DNA of 64,000 bases from Actinoplanes regularis (lineage in GTDB: Bacteria; Actinomycetota; Actinomycetes; Mycobacteriales; Micromonosporaceae). Of this stretch, positions 40,775 to 48,601 are shown one piece after another; the first letter of the stretch is position 1, and each line of letters starts with the position of its first letter. Under the pieces are notes generated by a model, which was not told the origin of the DNA, ran no database searches, and was given only the letters and a program-made list of their open reading frames with translations. The stretch covers positions 1 to 64,000 of the forward strand of contig NZ_FZNR01000014.1 of NCBI RefSeq assembly GCF_900188005.1. Direction: 5' to 3'. A program made the translations under genes and the position numbers.

Positions 40775-41902
40775 TCAGCGATAGACGCTCGCCACCGCCT
40801 GAATGTCAGGGTGCGGACCGCTCGGCTCCCGATCCGCCAACAACCCAGCCACCCGCCGCCGCTGACGGCGCGGAACACCACCGTTGATACCGAGGTACTC
40901 CAACGTCGGGTGACCAGAAGCGATCACATCAACCAGCATTTTCGCCCCACGGCCACGAACCCCGGTCAGGCGCAGGTCCAAGCGCCGGAGCCGCGCCGTC
41001 GGCAGGGCCGCGGCAAAAGCCGCCGCACCCTCATCACCGATCTCGTTGGGCCGGGCGCCGAGCACCCGCTCAGACGGCGCCCGGCTCAGGTCGAGAGCCT
41101 GCCACTCCCCACAGTGCCGAGCCAACTCACCGGCACCGGCCGCGGTCACACCGTTTCCACCGAGCCCCAGCGTCACCGGCACCCCGTCCGCCGCGGCCGC
41201 CAACGCGGACACCCCCTCGTCACCGAGATGGTTCGCCGCCAGGTAGAGATCGTGGACACCGGCCTCGTGGATCAACCGCGCGAGCACCGGCACGACCTCG
41301 GGCCCGAACCCGTTTCCGCCGAGGAAGAGCCGCTGCAGACGGGATCCGCCGGCGACCAGGGCATCGGTCAGGGCAGTCAACCCGGTCACGGTGAGTCCGG
41401 TATTGACCAGATCCAACGTACGCAGGCAAGGGTTTCCGGAGAGCGCGGCCGCAAGCCGCGCCACTCCCTCATCCCCCACCGGATTGCGTTTGAGCCACAG
41501 CGCGCGCACCGTGTCGTCCCCGGCCAGCCGGTCCGCGAGGACCGCCACCCCGTCCGGTCCGATCCGGTTGCAGCCCAGGTAGAGCGTCTCGATCCCGTGC
41601 CCGGGCCGCAGGGCTTCGGCGACCGCCCCGATCCCCTCGGCACCGAGCGCGTTGGTGCCCAGCAGCAGGTGCCGCACGTGCGGCGACCCGGCCGCGGCCG
41701 CCGCGATCCGGCCTACCTGAAGCGGCCCGACACCCTGTTTACACAGGTCGAGCCGCCCGTCAGCCTGCACTACTCCGCGTGGGAAGACCTCCGGACCGCG
41801 CTCCGGCGTCGCATCGGTGAGCCAGACGATCAGCGGATCGAAATCGGACGGCGGGGCGAGGCCGGCGTCGGGATTCTGGATCACCGGGCAACGGATCGGC
41901 AT
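40775..41902 (-). CDS. RNI-type leucine-rich-repeat protein
   Basis: A 375-residue protein made of ~28-residue ribonuclease-inhibitor-like repeats: GIETLYLGCNRIGPDGVAVLA, VRALWLKRNPVGDEGVARLA, LRTLDLVNTGLTVTGLTALT, LQRLFLGGNGFGPEVVPVLA. Such scaffolds bind proteins. The last gene of the tRNA/ankyrin/SDR array; the ATG is three bases after the SDR stop, and a GTG at 41908 overlaps that stop (GTGA), so translation is coupled. Confidence 0.85.
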   Translation of the reverse strand: MPIRCPVIQNPDAGLAPPSDFDPLIVWLTDATPERGPEVFPRGVVQADGRLDLCKQGVGPLQVGRIAAAAAGSPHVRHLLLGTNALGAEGIGAVAEALRPGHGIETLYLGCNRIGPDGVAVLADRLAGDDTVRALWLKRNPVGDEGVARLAAALSGNPCLRTLDLVNTGLTVTGLTALTDALVAGGSRLQRLFLGGNGFGPEVVPVLARLIHEAGVHDLYLAANHLGDEGVSALAAAADGVPVTLGLGGNGVTAAGAGELARHCGEWQALDLSRAPSERVLGARPNEIGDEGAAAFAAALPTARLRRLDLRLTGVRGRGAKMLVDVIASGHPTLEYLGINGGVPRRQRRRVAGLLADREPSGPHPDIQAVASVYR

Positions 41903-41904
41903 GG

Positions 41905-43215
41905 TCACCAGGGCACGCTCCGGTAGTCCTTGAGGAATTCTCCGCCGATCGGCTCGCCGCGCGCGGCGGTCACGATCGGATGGTAGACGCGGGCCGCGCC
42001 GTCGATGACGTCCAGCGGCGGCCGGAACCCGGCGGCCCGGTGACGCTGTTTGTCGGGGTGCGGCCGCTCGTCGGTGACCCATCCGGTGTCGACCGCGTTC
42101 ATCAGGATCCCGTCGGTGGCGTAGTCCGCGGCCGACGTGCGGACCAGCATGTTCAGCGATGCCTTCGCCATGTTGGTGTGCGGGTGCCGGACGGTCTTGC
42201 CGGTACGGGAGAAGCTGCCCTCCATCGCGGAGACCTGCACGACGTGCCGGTGCCCGGGCGGACCGGCCGCGAGCAGCGGCCGCAGCCGGGAGGTGAGCAG
42301 GAACGGCGCGAACGCGTTGACCACGTGCACGGAGAGCCACTCGTGCGGGCTCACGTCGCCGTCGCGCAGCGTCCACGAGTTGACCGGCCGCAGGTCGAGC
42401 GGCTGCCCGGTCTCGTCGACGAGCCCGGCCGGGAAGAGCGCCTGCACGGCGGCCGGCGCGGAGTCGGCGATCACCAGTTGGGCGGCCGCGCCGGGCAGTT
42501 CGGCGGCCTCGGCGGCACGCAGCTCCCGGTGGTAGGCGGGCGGCCGGTACAGCGTCTGCGCGGCGTTGTTGACCAGGATGTCCAGGCCGGTGAAGTGACG
42601 ACCGGCGAACCCGACGAATCCGTGCAGGGCGGCCAGATCGAGCAGGTCGAGCCCGTACACGTGCAGGCGGCCGGACCACTCGGCGAAATCGGTCACGGCC
42701 GCGAACCGGCGGGCGGCGTCGACCGGGAAGCGGGTGGTGACGACCACCGAGGCGCCGTCCCGCAGCAGCTTCAGCGCGGTGTGGAAGCCGATCTTCACCC
42801 GGCCGCCGGTGACGATCGCGGTGCGGCCGGTCAGGTCGGTGCGGGCGTGCCGCCAGGTCCGGTTCTCCTCGGCGCAGGCCGGGCAGAGCAGGTGGTAGTC
42901 GGCGTCGACCTGGCGGTACTCGCTCTTGCAGACGTAGCAGCGCCGGGCGCGGCGCAGCGTGCCGATCGGCGGCCCGGCGGGATCGGCGGCCGGGGCCGTG
43001 GCCGGGATCTCGGTGTGGAACCGGGTCGCGGCCGACAGCAGGGCCCGGTCGGCGGCCCGGGTCTCCGTCGACCGCCGCGCCTTCGCCCGCTGCTTGATCT
43101 TCCGGGCGGCGGAGGTGACGGCGCGTTCGAGCAGCAGCCGGTCGGCCGGGTCCAGTTCCGGATCGTCGAGGCGGCCCAGCGCGGCGAGGCAGGCCGCCAA
43201 CTCTTCCCGCTTCAC
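41905..43215 (-). CDS. SDR-fold oxidoreductase with N-terminal zinc ribbon
   Basis: A 436-residue protein. Residues 1-~85 are helical and basic; RRCYVCKSEYRQ...LLCPACAEEN is a CxxC/CxxC zinc ribbon; the rest is a Rossmann SDR (TAIVTGGRVKIGFHTALKLL, LDILVNNAAQ, VSAMEG). The usual YxxxK is replaced by TNMAK, so the catalytic Tyr is absent. This points to a binding or altered-chemistry SDR. GTG 43215 overlaps the ankyrin gene stop (GTGA) and its own stop is coupled to the LRR gene, so these are one operon. Confidence 0.82.
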   Translation of the reverse strand: MKREELAACLAALGRLDDPELDPADRLLLERAVTSAARKIKQRAKARRSTETRAADRALLSAATRFHTEIPATAPAADPAGPPIGTLRRARRCYVCKSEYRQVDADYHLLCPACAEENRTWRHARTDLTGRTAIVTGGRVKIGFHTALKLLRDGASVVVTTRFPVDAARRFAAVTDFAEWSGRLHVYGLDLLDLAALHGFVGFAGRHFTGLDILVNNAAQTLYRPPAYHRELRAAEAAELPGAAAQLVIADSAPAAVQALFPAGLVDETGQPLDLRPVNSWTLRDGDVSPHEWLSVHVVNAFAPFLLTSRLRPLLAAGPPGHRHVVQVSAMEGSFSRTGKTVRHPHTNMAKASLNMLVRTSAADYATDGILMNAVDTGWVTDERPHPDKQRHRAAGFRPPLDVIDGAARVYHPIVTAARGEPIGGEFLKDYRSVPW

Positions 43216-44777
43216 CAGGAGAATCCCGGGCTCTTGCGGGCGGTGGCGAGCAGTTGGGCGGCGGTCTGGCCGCCCGAGTTCCGCGCGTCCGCACGGGCGC
43301 CCGCGGCGATCAGCGCGGCCATCACCTCCTCGGCGCCCAATCGCGCCGCGGAGTGCAGTGGGGTCCGCCCGCCCAGGTCCCGGTCCTCCAGCGACAGGCC
43401 GGCGGCCAGCAGGACCGGAAGCATGCGCTGATGGTCCAGGTAGGTGAGCAAGTGCAGCAACGTTCGGCCCTCACCGTCGCGCAGCCGCGGTTCGAAGCCG
43501 GCGTTCAGGTCCGTCAGCAGGCCCTCGGTGTCGCCGTTGAAGGCCCGGGCGAAGATGCGCCGCCGCAGCCTGCGGATCTCCTTCGGCAAACCCTTCCCGC
43601 CGGTACGGAATCCGATCAACGCCCTGGCACAACCGTTGAGTTCAGCTTCCGGATCGTCGTGATGCCGGGTCTGGACGCTCGCGCCGGCCACCTCGATCCA
43701 GTGCCACTCCGTGCCGCACCGCACCCGGAACCTCGCGAACGGGTCGTGCACGAACCGCCGCAAGTCCTGGGTCCGGCCGGGGAACAGCGCCTCGTGCACG
43801 AGCGGATGCAACTGGTCGGGAGTGATCACTCCCCAGCGCAGCAGGGCCACGTCCCGCGGAGCGGCGAGCCCGAACGGGGCCACGGTGGTCCGCTCCGTCC
43901 ACTTGGACCAGTCCCAGACGGCGCGCAGCGCCGATCCGTCCCGGGACACCGCGAGTCCGGGACCTCCGGCCCACCTGCCCGACCCGAGCACGACCGCGTC
44001 CGAGCCGTGTTCACGCAGCATCTCGCCGTACCGGTGGGCGAGCCGGCGCGTCTCGGCGGCCAGCACCGGAAGCCGGTCCTGCAGCGCGGCGAACACCTTG
44101 GGGAGCCGGGCGTCACGCTCGTCGGCTTCGATACCGGCCGAGCGGAAGAGGTCGAACATCTTCTCCGGTACGGTCGCGGCGAGCAGCCTTTCGAACTCGG
44201 CGGCGCGGTCCCGGTCCGCCGGGGCCGAGATTCCCTGGTGGTACGGCGTTCCGTCGGCCAGATGCCACGGCAACCGCTGCTCCGAGGCGCCGTACGCCCA
44301 GCGCCGCTCCACCACAGCGCCGGCATGCCACGCCCACGCCGGCAGGTCCAGCCATCTGCCGGACAGGTCGCCGACGTCGGCGACCCGCAGGGCCAGCCGC
44401 TGCGCCGCGTCCGTGCTGGACGGCGTGGCCACCACCAGCACCGGGAGGCCGTGCCGCCGGAACGGCTCCGACCGTCGGGAAAGCACCACGCGCACGTCCG
44501 GTGACAGCACCGCCGTGTCCTCGCGGGGCAGGTGCCGGCGCAGCAGGTCGGGGGCGAACCCGGCCAGGTCGGCCTCGATCATCGCCGCCGCGTACGCACC
44601 GAACCGGGCCCGCACGTCCCGGAGATCGACGTGCACGTCCACCGCGGCGGCGGCACAGGCGGCACGCCAGTCCCCGTCGAGCCGGGCGGCGGTGGCCTCC
44701 AGGATCATTCCGGCCGGCGACGCGTACCGCATGGTCCTGGCGTATCGCGAGCGGGCCGACCGCCGGTGCAGATCCAC
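43212..44777 (-). CDS. Ankyrin-repeat protein A (paralogue of 44917-46533)
   Basis: A 521-residue protein with a ~390-residue N-terminal region of unknown fold (SPAGMILEATAARLDGDWRA, LPAWAWHAGAVVERRWAYGA, LLRWGVITPDQLHPLVHEAL, VRCGTEWHWIEVAGASV) and C-terminal ankyrin repeats (GRTLLHLLTYLDHQRM, GGRTPLHSAARLGAEEVM, SGGQTAAQLL). I start it at GTG 44777 because VDL and the following codons are shared with the paralogue at the same distance (28 bases) from a tRNA-like gene. Not recognised as an enzyme; operon with the SDR and LRR genes. Confidence 0.82.
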   Translation of the reverse strand: MDLHRRSARSRYARTMRYASPAGMILEATAARLDGDWRAACAAAAVDVHVDLRDVRARFGAYAAAMIEADLAGFAPDLLRRHLPREDTAVLSPDVRVVLSRRSEPFRRHGLPVLVVATPSSTDAAQRLALRVADVGDLSGRWLDLPAWAWHAGAVVERRWAYGASEQRLPWHLADGTPYHQGISAPADRDRAAEFERLLAATVPEKMFDLFRSAGIEADERDARLPKVFAALQDRLPVLAAETRRLAHRYGEMLREHGSDAVVLGSGRWAGGPGLAVSRDGSALRAVWDWSKWTERTTVAPFGLAAPRDVALLRWGVITPDQLHPLVHEALFPGRTQDLRRFVHDPFARFRVRCGTEWHWIEVAGASVQTRHHDDPEAELNGCARALIGFRTGGKGLPKEIRRLRRRIFARAFNGDTEGLLTDLNAGFEPRLRDGEGRTLLHLLTYLDHQRMLPVLLAAGLSLEDRDLGGRTPLHSAARLGAEEVMAALIAAGARADARNSGGQTAAQLLATARKSPGFSW

Positions 44778-44805
44778 CCCTACCCGCCTCGCTCGTCCTG
44801 GGGGT

Positions 44806-44881
44806 GGCGAGCCGGCCGGATTCGAACCGGCGTCCTCCGCCTTGAGAGGGCGGCGTGACGACCTCTGCACTACGGCCCGCC
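44806..44881 (-). tRNA. tRNA-like gene A, anticodon CUC (Glu codon GAG)
   Basis: Folds as a cloverleaf: acceptor CGGGCCG/CGGCTCG (7 bp, one G-U) extended by G-2 G-1 pairing with C73 C74; T8 A9; D arm GTGC...TCAC with GG in the loop; anticodon stem CCGCC/GGCGG around CTCTCAA; 5-base variable loop AGGAC; T arm GCCGG-TTCGAAT-CCGGC. No CCA is encoded at the expected place. The sequence after the fold is GCCACC. It is not the standard actinobacterial tRNA-Glu body, although the anticodon arm matches tRNA-Glu. It lies 36 bases after ankyrin gene B and 28 before ankyrin gene A. Confidence 0.72.
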
Positions 44882-44916
44882 GCCCGGCAGTTTAGATGAT
44901 CATCACGAGCGTGGCA

Positions 44917-46533
44917 TCAGTGACGCTCTTCGCGTTCACGGGCTCTGGCGAGCAGCCACGCGGCGGTCCGGCCACCGGAGTCCCGCACGTCCGCACTGGC
45001 ACCCGCGGCGACCAGCGCGGCCATCACCTCCTCGGCGGCCGACTGAGCCGCGACATGAAGCGGCGTCCGCCCGTCGTGGTCCCGAGCCTCCAGCGACAGA
45101 CCACCCGCCAACAGCACCGGGAGCACGCGCTCGTGGTCCAGGTGCGCGAGCCAGTGCAGCAGCGTGCGGCCCTGCTCGTCGCGCAGCCCCGGTTCGCAGC
45201 CAGCGTCCACGTCGATCAGAACGCCCTCGGTGTCACCGTGCAGGGCCCGGGCGAAGATGCGCCGCCGCAGCCTGCGGATCTCCTTCGGCACGCCCTTTCC
45301 ACCGGTACGGAACCCGATCAGCGCCCTGGCGCAGCCGTTGAGTTCAGCCTCGGCATTGTCGTGGTGCCGGGTGTACACGCTCGCGCCGGCGGCCTCGATC
45401 CAGTGCCACTCCGTGCCGCACCGGACCCGGAACCGCGGATACGGGTCATGCACGATCGGCTGCCAGTCCTGGGTCCGGCCGGGGAACAGCGCCTCGTGCA
45501 CGAGCGGATGCAACTGGTCGGGAGTGATCACTCCCCAACGCAGCAGGGCCACGTCCCGCGGGGCGGCGAGCCCGAACCCGGCCACGGCGGCCCGGTCCGC
45601 CCATCCGGACCCATCCCAGCCGGCCCGCAGCGCCGATCCGTCCCGGGGCACCGCGAGTCCGAGTCCTCCCCAACTGAACTCGAACGCGACCGCTTCCGAG
45701 GCGGAGCCGCGCAGCAGTTCGCCGTACCGGTGGGCGAGCCTGCGCGCCTCGGCGGCCAGCACCGGAAGCCGATCCTGCAAGGCAGCGAACATCCCGGGAA
45801 ACCGAGGGTCACGCGCCTCGGCTTCGATACCGGCCGATCGAAAAAGATCGAACATCTTCCCCGGTACGGTCGCGGCGAGCAGCCTTTCGAACTCGGCGGC
45901 GCGGTCCCGGTCCGCCGAGGGCGGGACTTCTTGGTGGTACGGCGTTCCGTCGGTGTGATGCCACGGCAACCGCTGTTCCGAGGCGCCGTACGCCCAGCGC
46001 CGCTCGGCCACCGCGCCGGCGTGCCACGCCCACGTCGGCAGGTCCAGCCAGCTGCCGGAAAGGCGGCTGACGTCGGCGACCCGCAACGCGAGCCGCTGCG
46101 CCGCGCTCCCGCTCGACGGTGTGCTCACCACCAGGGCCGGAGTGCCGGGCGGGCGAACCAGGCGGCCCGGCCAGCGAAACACGCGGCCCGGCACGCGAAC
46201 CGGCTTCGGCGCACGGAACGGCTCCGGCCACCGGGACAGCACGACGGTCATGCCCGGCACCAGCGCCGCCACGCCGTTGCGGGGCAGGTGCCGGCGCAGG
46301 AGGTCGGGGGCGAACCCGGCCAGATCGGCCTCGATCATCGCGACCGCGTCCGCACCGAACCGTGCCTGCACGTCTCGCAGATCGACATGCACGTCCACCG
46401 CGGCCGCGGTGGACGTGGCACGCCAATCCCCGGCGAGGCGAGCCGCGGTGGCTGCACGGATCATTCCGGCCGGCGACGCGTACGCCATCGTTGTCGCGTA
46501 CTGCTCGCGATCCCACCGCTCGCTGAGATCCAC
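44917..46533 (-). CDS. Ankyrin-repeat protein B (paralogue of 43212-44777)
   Basis: A 538-residue paralogue of protein A with the same layout and long identical blocks (AAVDVHVDLRDV, FAPDLLRRHLPR, RDRAAEFERLLAATVP, LNGCARALIGFRTGGKG). It carries an extra Arg/Pro-rich loop near residue 130 (PKPVRVPGRVFRWPGRLVR) from a short repeat expansion. Ankyrin repeats close the protein (GRTLLHWLAHLDHERV, GRTPLHVAAQSAAEEVM). Start taken at GTG 46533, in register with A; GTG 46548 is five codons upstream. It follows tRNA-like gene B by 28 bases. Confidence 0.82.
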   Translation of the reverse strand: MDLSERWDREQYATTMAYASPAGMIRAATAARLAGDWRATSTAAAVDVHVDLRDVQARFGADAVAMIEADLAGFAPDLLRRHLPRNGVAALVPGMTVVLSRWPEPFRAPKPVRVPGRVFRWPGRLVRPPGTPALVVSTPSSGSAAQRLALRVADVSRLSGSWLDLPTWAWHAGAVAERRWAYGASEQRLPWHHTDGTPYHQEVPPSADRDRAAEFERLLAATVPGKMFDLFRSAGIEAEARDPRFPGMFAALQDRLPVLAAEARRLAHRYGELLRGSASEAVAFEFSWGGLGLAVPRDGSALRAGWDGSGWADRAAVAGFGLAAPRDVALLRWGVITPDQLHPLVHEALFPGRTQDWQPIVHDPYPRFRVRCGTEWHWIEAAGASVYTRHHDNAEAELNGCARALIGFRTGGKGVPKEIRRLRRRIFARALHGDTEGVLIDVDAGCEPGLRDEQGRTLLHWLAHLDHERVLPVLLAGGLSLEARDHDGRTPLHVAAQSAAEEVMAALVAAGASADVRDSGGRTAAWLLARAREREERH

Positions 46534-46561
46534 CCCTACCCGCTTCACTTGTCACGAGGGT

Positions 46562-46637
46562 GGCGGACCGGCCGGAATCGAACCGGCGTCCTCCGCCTTG
46601 TCAAAGCGGTGCGTCGACCTCTGCGCTACGGCCCGCC
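46562..46637 (-). tRNA. tRNA-like gene B, anticodon GAC (Val codons GUC/GUU)
   Basis: Same length (76 bases with the extension) and fold as tRNA-like gene A. Acceptor CGGGCCG/CGGTCCG with the G-2 G-1:C73 C74 extension, D arm GCGC...ACGC, anticodon stem CCGCT/GGCGG around TTGACAA, variable loop AGGAC, T arm GCCGG-TTCGATT-CCGGC. Against copy A, position 11:24 changes T-A to C-G and the acceptor wobble moves, so base pairing is kept while sequence changes. It is not the usual tRNA-Val body. Divergent from the hydrolase gene at 46720. Confidence 0.7.
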
Positions 46638-46707
46638 GCCGCAGAGCTTAGAAGATCATGGCGGTGACCGGGAAGGGACGGCGACGGGGCGTCCCGAGTC
46701 CGGGCGC

Positions 46708-46713
46708 TATAAA
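46708..46713 (+). promoter_or_regulatory. -10 box of the HIBCH-like gene
   Basis: TATAAA ends six bases before ATG 46720, giving a leaderless or nearly leaderless mRNA. It is the most AT-rich hexamer in the region between the tRNA-like gene and the coding start. Confidence 0.55.
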
Positions 46714-46719
46714 AGGATC

Positions 46720-47745
46720 ATGCGTACCGAAGATCGGGCGAGCACTGAACCGGTGATCGTCGAAGTGAGCGGGCCCGTCGGGCACCTGATCCTGAACCGG
46801 CCGAAGGCGATCAACGCGCTCACCGCCGAGATGGTCACGATCATGCGCCGGGCGCTGGCCGAGTGGGCGGAGTCGGCACAGGTGCGGACCGTGCTGATCA
46901 GCGGGGCCGGGGAGCGTGGGCTCTGCGCGGGCGGGGACATCCGGGCGATCCACGCGGACGCGGTCTCCGGCGGTACGGCGTCACTGGACTTCTGGGCCGA
47001 CGAGTACCGGCTGAACGCGACCGTCGCGACGTTCCCGAAACCGATCGTCGCCCTGATGGACGGCCTGGTCATGGGCGGCGGCATCGGAATCTCCGCGCAC
47101 GCCTCGGTGCGGGTGGTCACCGAGCGCTCCCGGCTGGCGATGCCCGAGGTCGGCATCGGCATGCATCCCGACGTCGGCGGATCGTGGCTGCTCTCGCACG
47201 CGCCCGGCGAGCTGGGCACACACCTGGCCCTGACCGGCTCGCCGGTCGGCGCGGCCGACGCGATCGCCGCCGGTCTGGCCGACCACTACGTACCCGCCGC
47301 GGAGCTGACCCGGCTGATCGAGGCGCCGGACCTGGTCGAAGCCCTCGCCACCACCCCGCCGCCGGGCGAGTTCGGCGCGGCCCGGGAGTGGATCGACGCC
47401 TGCTACACCGGCGACTCGGTCAGCGAGATCGTCGCCCGCCTGGCCGCGCATCCCGCGCCGGGAGCGCAGGCGGCCGCCAAGGAGATCGCGACCCGCTCCC
47501 CGACCGCGCTGACGATCACGTTGCGTTCCCTGCGTACGGCCGCGCACCTGCCCGATCTCCGGGCCGCGCTGGACCAGGAGCTCCGGCTCTCCGCGGCGAT
47601 GCTGCGCCTGCCGGATCTGGCCGAGGGCATCCGGGCCCAGATCATCGACAAGGACCGCAACCCACGCTGGCGGCCGCCGACGCTGGCCGAGGTCTCCCCC
47701 GGCCTGATCGACGCCTGCTTCGCCCAGCCCGCACACGGCAGTTGA
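46720..47745 (+). CDS. 3-hydroxyisobutyryl-CoA hydrolase-like enoyl-CoA hydratase/isomerase family protein
   Basis: A 341-residue crotonase-fold enzyme. LNRPKAINALTAEMV, GLCAGGDIRA and MGGGIGISAHASVRV form the CoA site and oxyanion hole; MPEVGIGMHPDVGGSWLLS is the extended HIBCH-type active-site segment with the Glu. The length and C-terminal LAEVSPGLIDACF fit 3-hydroxyisobutyryl-CoA hydrolase, a valine-catabolism thioesterase. The in-frame region upstream is antisense to the ankyrin genes and is not coding. Confidence 0.88.
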   Translation: MRTEDRASTEPVIVEVSGPVGHLILNRPKAINALTAEMVTIMRRALAEWAESAQVRTVLISGAGERGLCAGGDIRAIHADAVSGGTASLDFWADEYRLNATVATFPKPIVALMDGLVMGGGIGISAHASVRVVTERSRLAMPEVGIGMHPDVGGSWLLSHAPGELGTHLALTGSPVGAADAIAAGLADHYVPAAELTRLIEAPDLVEALATTPPPGEFGAAREWIDACYTGDSVSEIVARLAAHPAPGAQAAAKEIATRSPTALTITLRSLRTAAHLPDLRAALDQELRLSAAMLRLPDLAEGIRAQIIDKDRNPRWRPPTLAEVSPGLIDACFAQPAHGS

Positions 47746-47750
47746 CCGGC

Positions 47751-48083
47751 TTATCTGGGAGGCAGCGAACGCGCGTACGTGACGCCGTGATCCACCCAGC
47801 TTCGCAAGGCGTCGTCTTCCTCAACCGCCTCGTCGCCAATGTGGAGCCAGCCGGTCATTTTCCGGTCGCGCATCTCGAAGCGGCGTACGTGCGGCTCGTT
47901 GATCAAGGTTTCGACCTGAGCCGGGTCGACGCGGAGCAGTAGGCCGCCCTGACTGCTCGCGGCGACGGCCATGTTGCCGTGGAGCAGGAAGGCGAGCCCG
48001 CCGAACATGCGGCGCTCGGTCAGACCGGACTCAGCTCGCATCACCGCTCGGACCCGATCGGCCAGCCCGACGTCATACGCCAT
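47751..48083 (-). CDS. TfoX N-terminal domain protein
   Basis: A 110-residue protein matching the TfoX_N fold: RRMFGGLAFLLHGNMAVAAS and GGLLLRVDPAQ, then MTGWLHIGDEAV. Stand-alone TfoX_N proteins are common in actinobacteria and their role is unknown; full TfoX acts in competence in proteobacteria. Its start overlaps the SnoaL-like gene by 11 bases, so they form an operon. Convergent with the HIBCH-like gene, five bases apart. Confidence 0.87.
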   Translation of the reverse strand: MAYDVGLADRVRAVMRAESGLTERRMFGGLAFLLHGNMAVAASSQGGLLLRVDPAQVETLINEPHVRRFEMRDRKMTGWLHIGDEAVEEDDALRSWVDHGVTYARSLPPR

Positions 48084-48510
48084 CAGCAGAGTCTCCCCCG
48101 GCGCCTCGGCCGTGTGCTGCCGGTACCGCAGGCTGATGGGCAGGTTCAGGCCGTTGCCGGGCTGCCTGGAACGGTGCGCGGTCGAAGAGGAACCGGCTGT
48201 AGATGATCTTGCCGGCCTTGACGGTGACGCACTCGGCGCCCGGGGCGCTCGGCACCGGTGTGGTGCTCGTGTCGTACATCATCAGTGCGGTTTCGTCGTC
48301 GCCGAAAGCGGCGATCATCCTGGCGTCGCGCAGGATCCGCAGGAACGGCGCCAGGAAAGCCCGGTAGGCGTCGATGCCCTCGATGCGGCCGGCCGGTGCG
48401 TCGCAGACGATGTCGGCAGCGATATAGGACATGGCTCGTTCCAGGTCCTTCGTGGTCCACGCCTCGTGGTAGGCGAGGGCGGTCCGCAGCGCGCGGCTGT
48501 CGTCGGTCAT
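48073..48510 (-). CDS. SnoaL-like (NTF2 superfamily) protein
   Basis: A 145-residue protein with the NTF2/SnoaL cone fold (ALAYHEAWTTKDLERAMSYIAADIVCDAPAG, IEGIDAYRAFLAPFL, VKAGKIIYSRFLFD). The last ~30 residues are Pro/Ala/Arg-rich and overlap the TfoX gene, which may reflect extension past a lost stop. AGAAGGAG precedes the ATG. Divergent from an ECF sigma factor that itself ends in a SnoaL-like domain. Confidence 0.82.
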   Translation of the reverse strand: MTDDSRALRTALAYHEAWTTKDLERAMSYIAADIVCDAPAGRIEGIDAYRAFLAPFLRILRDARMIAAFGDDETALMMYDTSTTPVPSAPGAECVTVKAGKIIYSRFLFDRAPFQAARQRPEPAHQPAVPAAHGRGAGGDSADGV

Positions 48511-48601
48511 GGTGTCTCCTTCTCGTGGGTCGCTCCGATGGTTCAGACACCGCGGATGGCCGGGACGGACCGCTGGGCGGGAAACTGGCAGGATTTCCTT
48601 C

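Noticed and set aside
44805..44881. Reading the tRNA-like element A as the first 30 codons of ankyrin protein A.
   Set aside because: The sequence folds as a cloverleaf with conserved tRNA bases, and the paralogue shows that homology between proteins starts after it.
44806..44881. Calling the tRNA-like elements selenocysteine-type tRNAs because of the long acceptor.
   Set aside because: They have a 5-bp T stem and a 5-base variable loop; neither a UCA anticodon nor a long variable arm is present.
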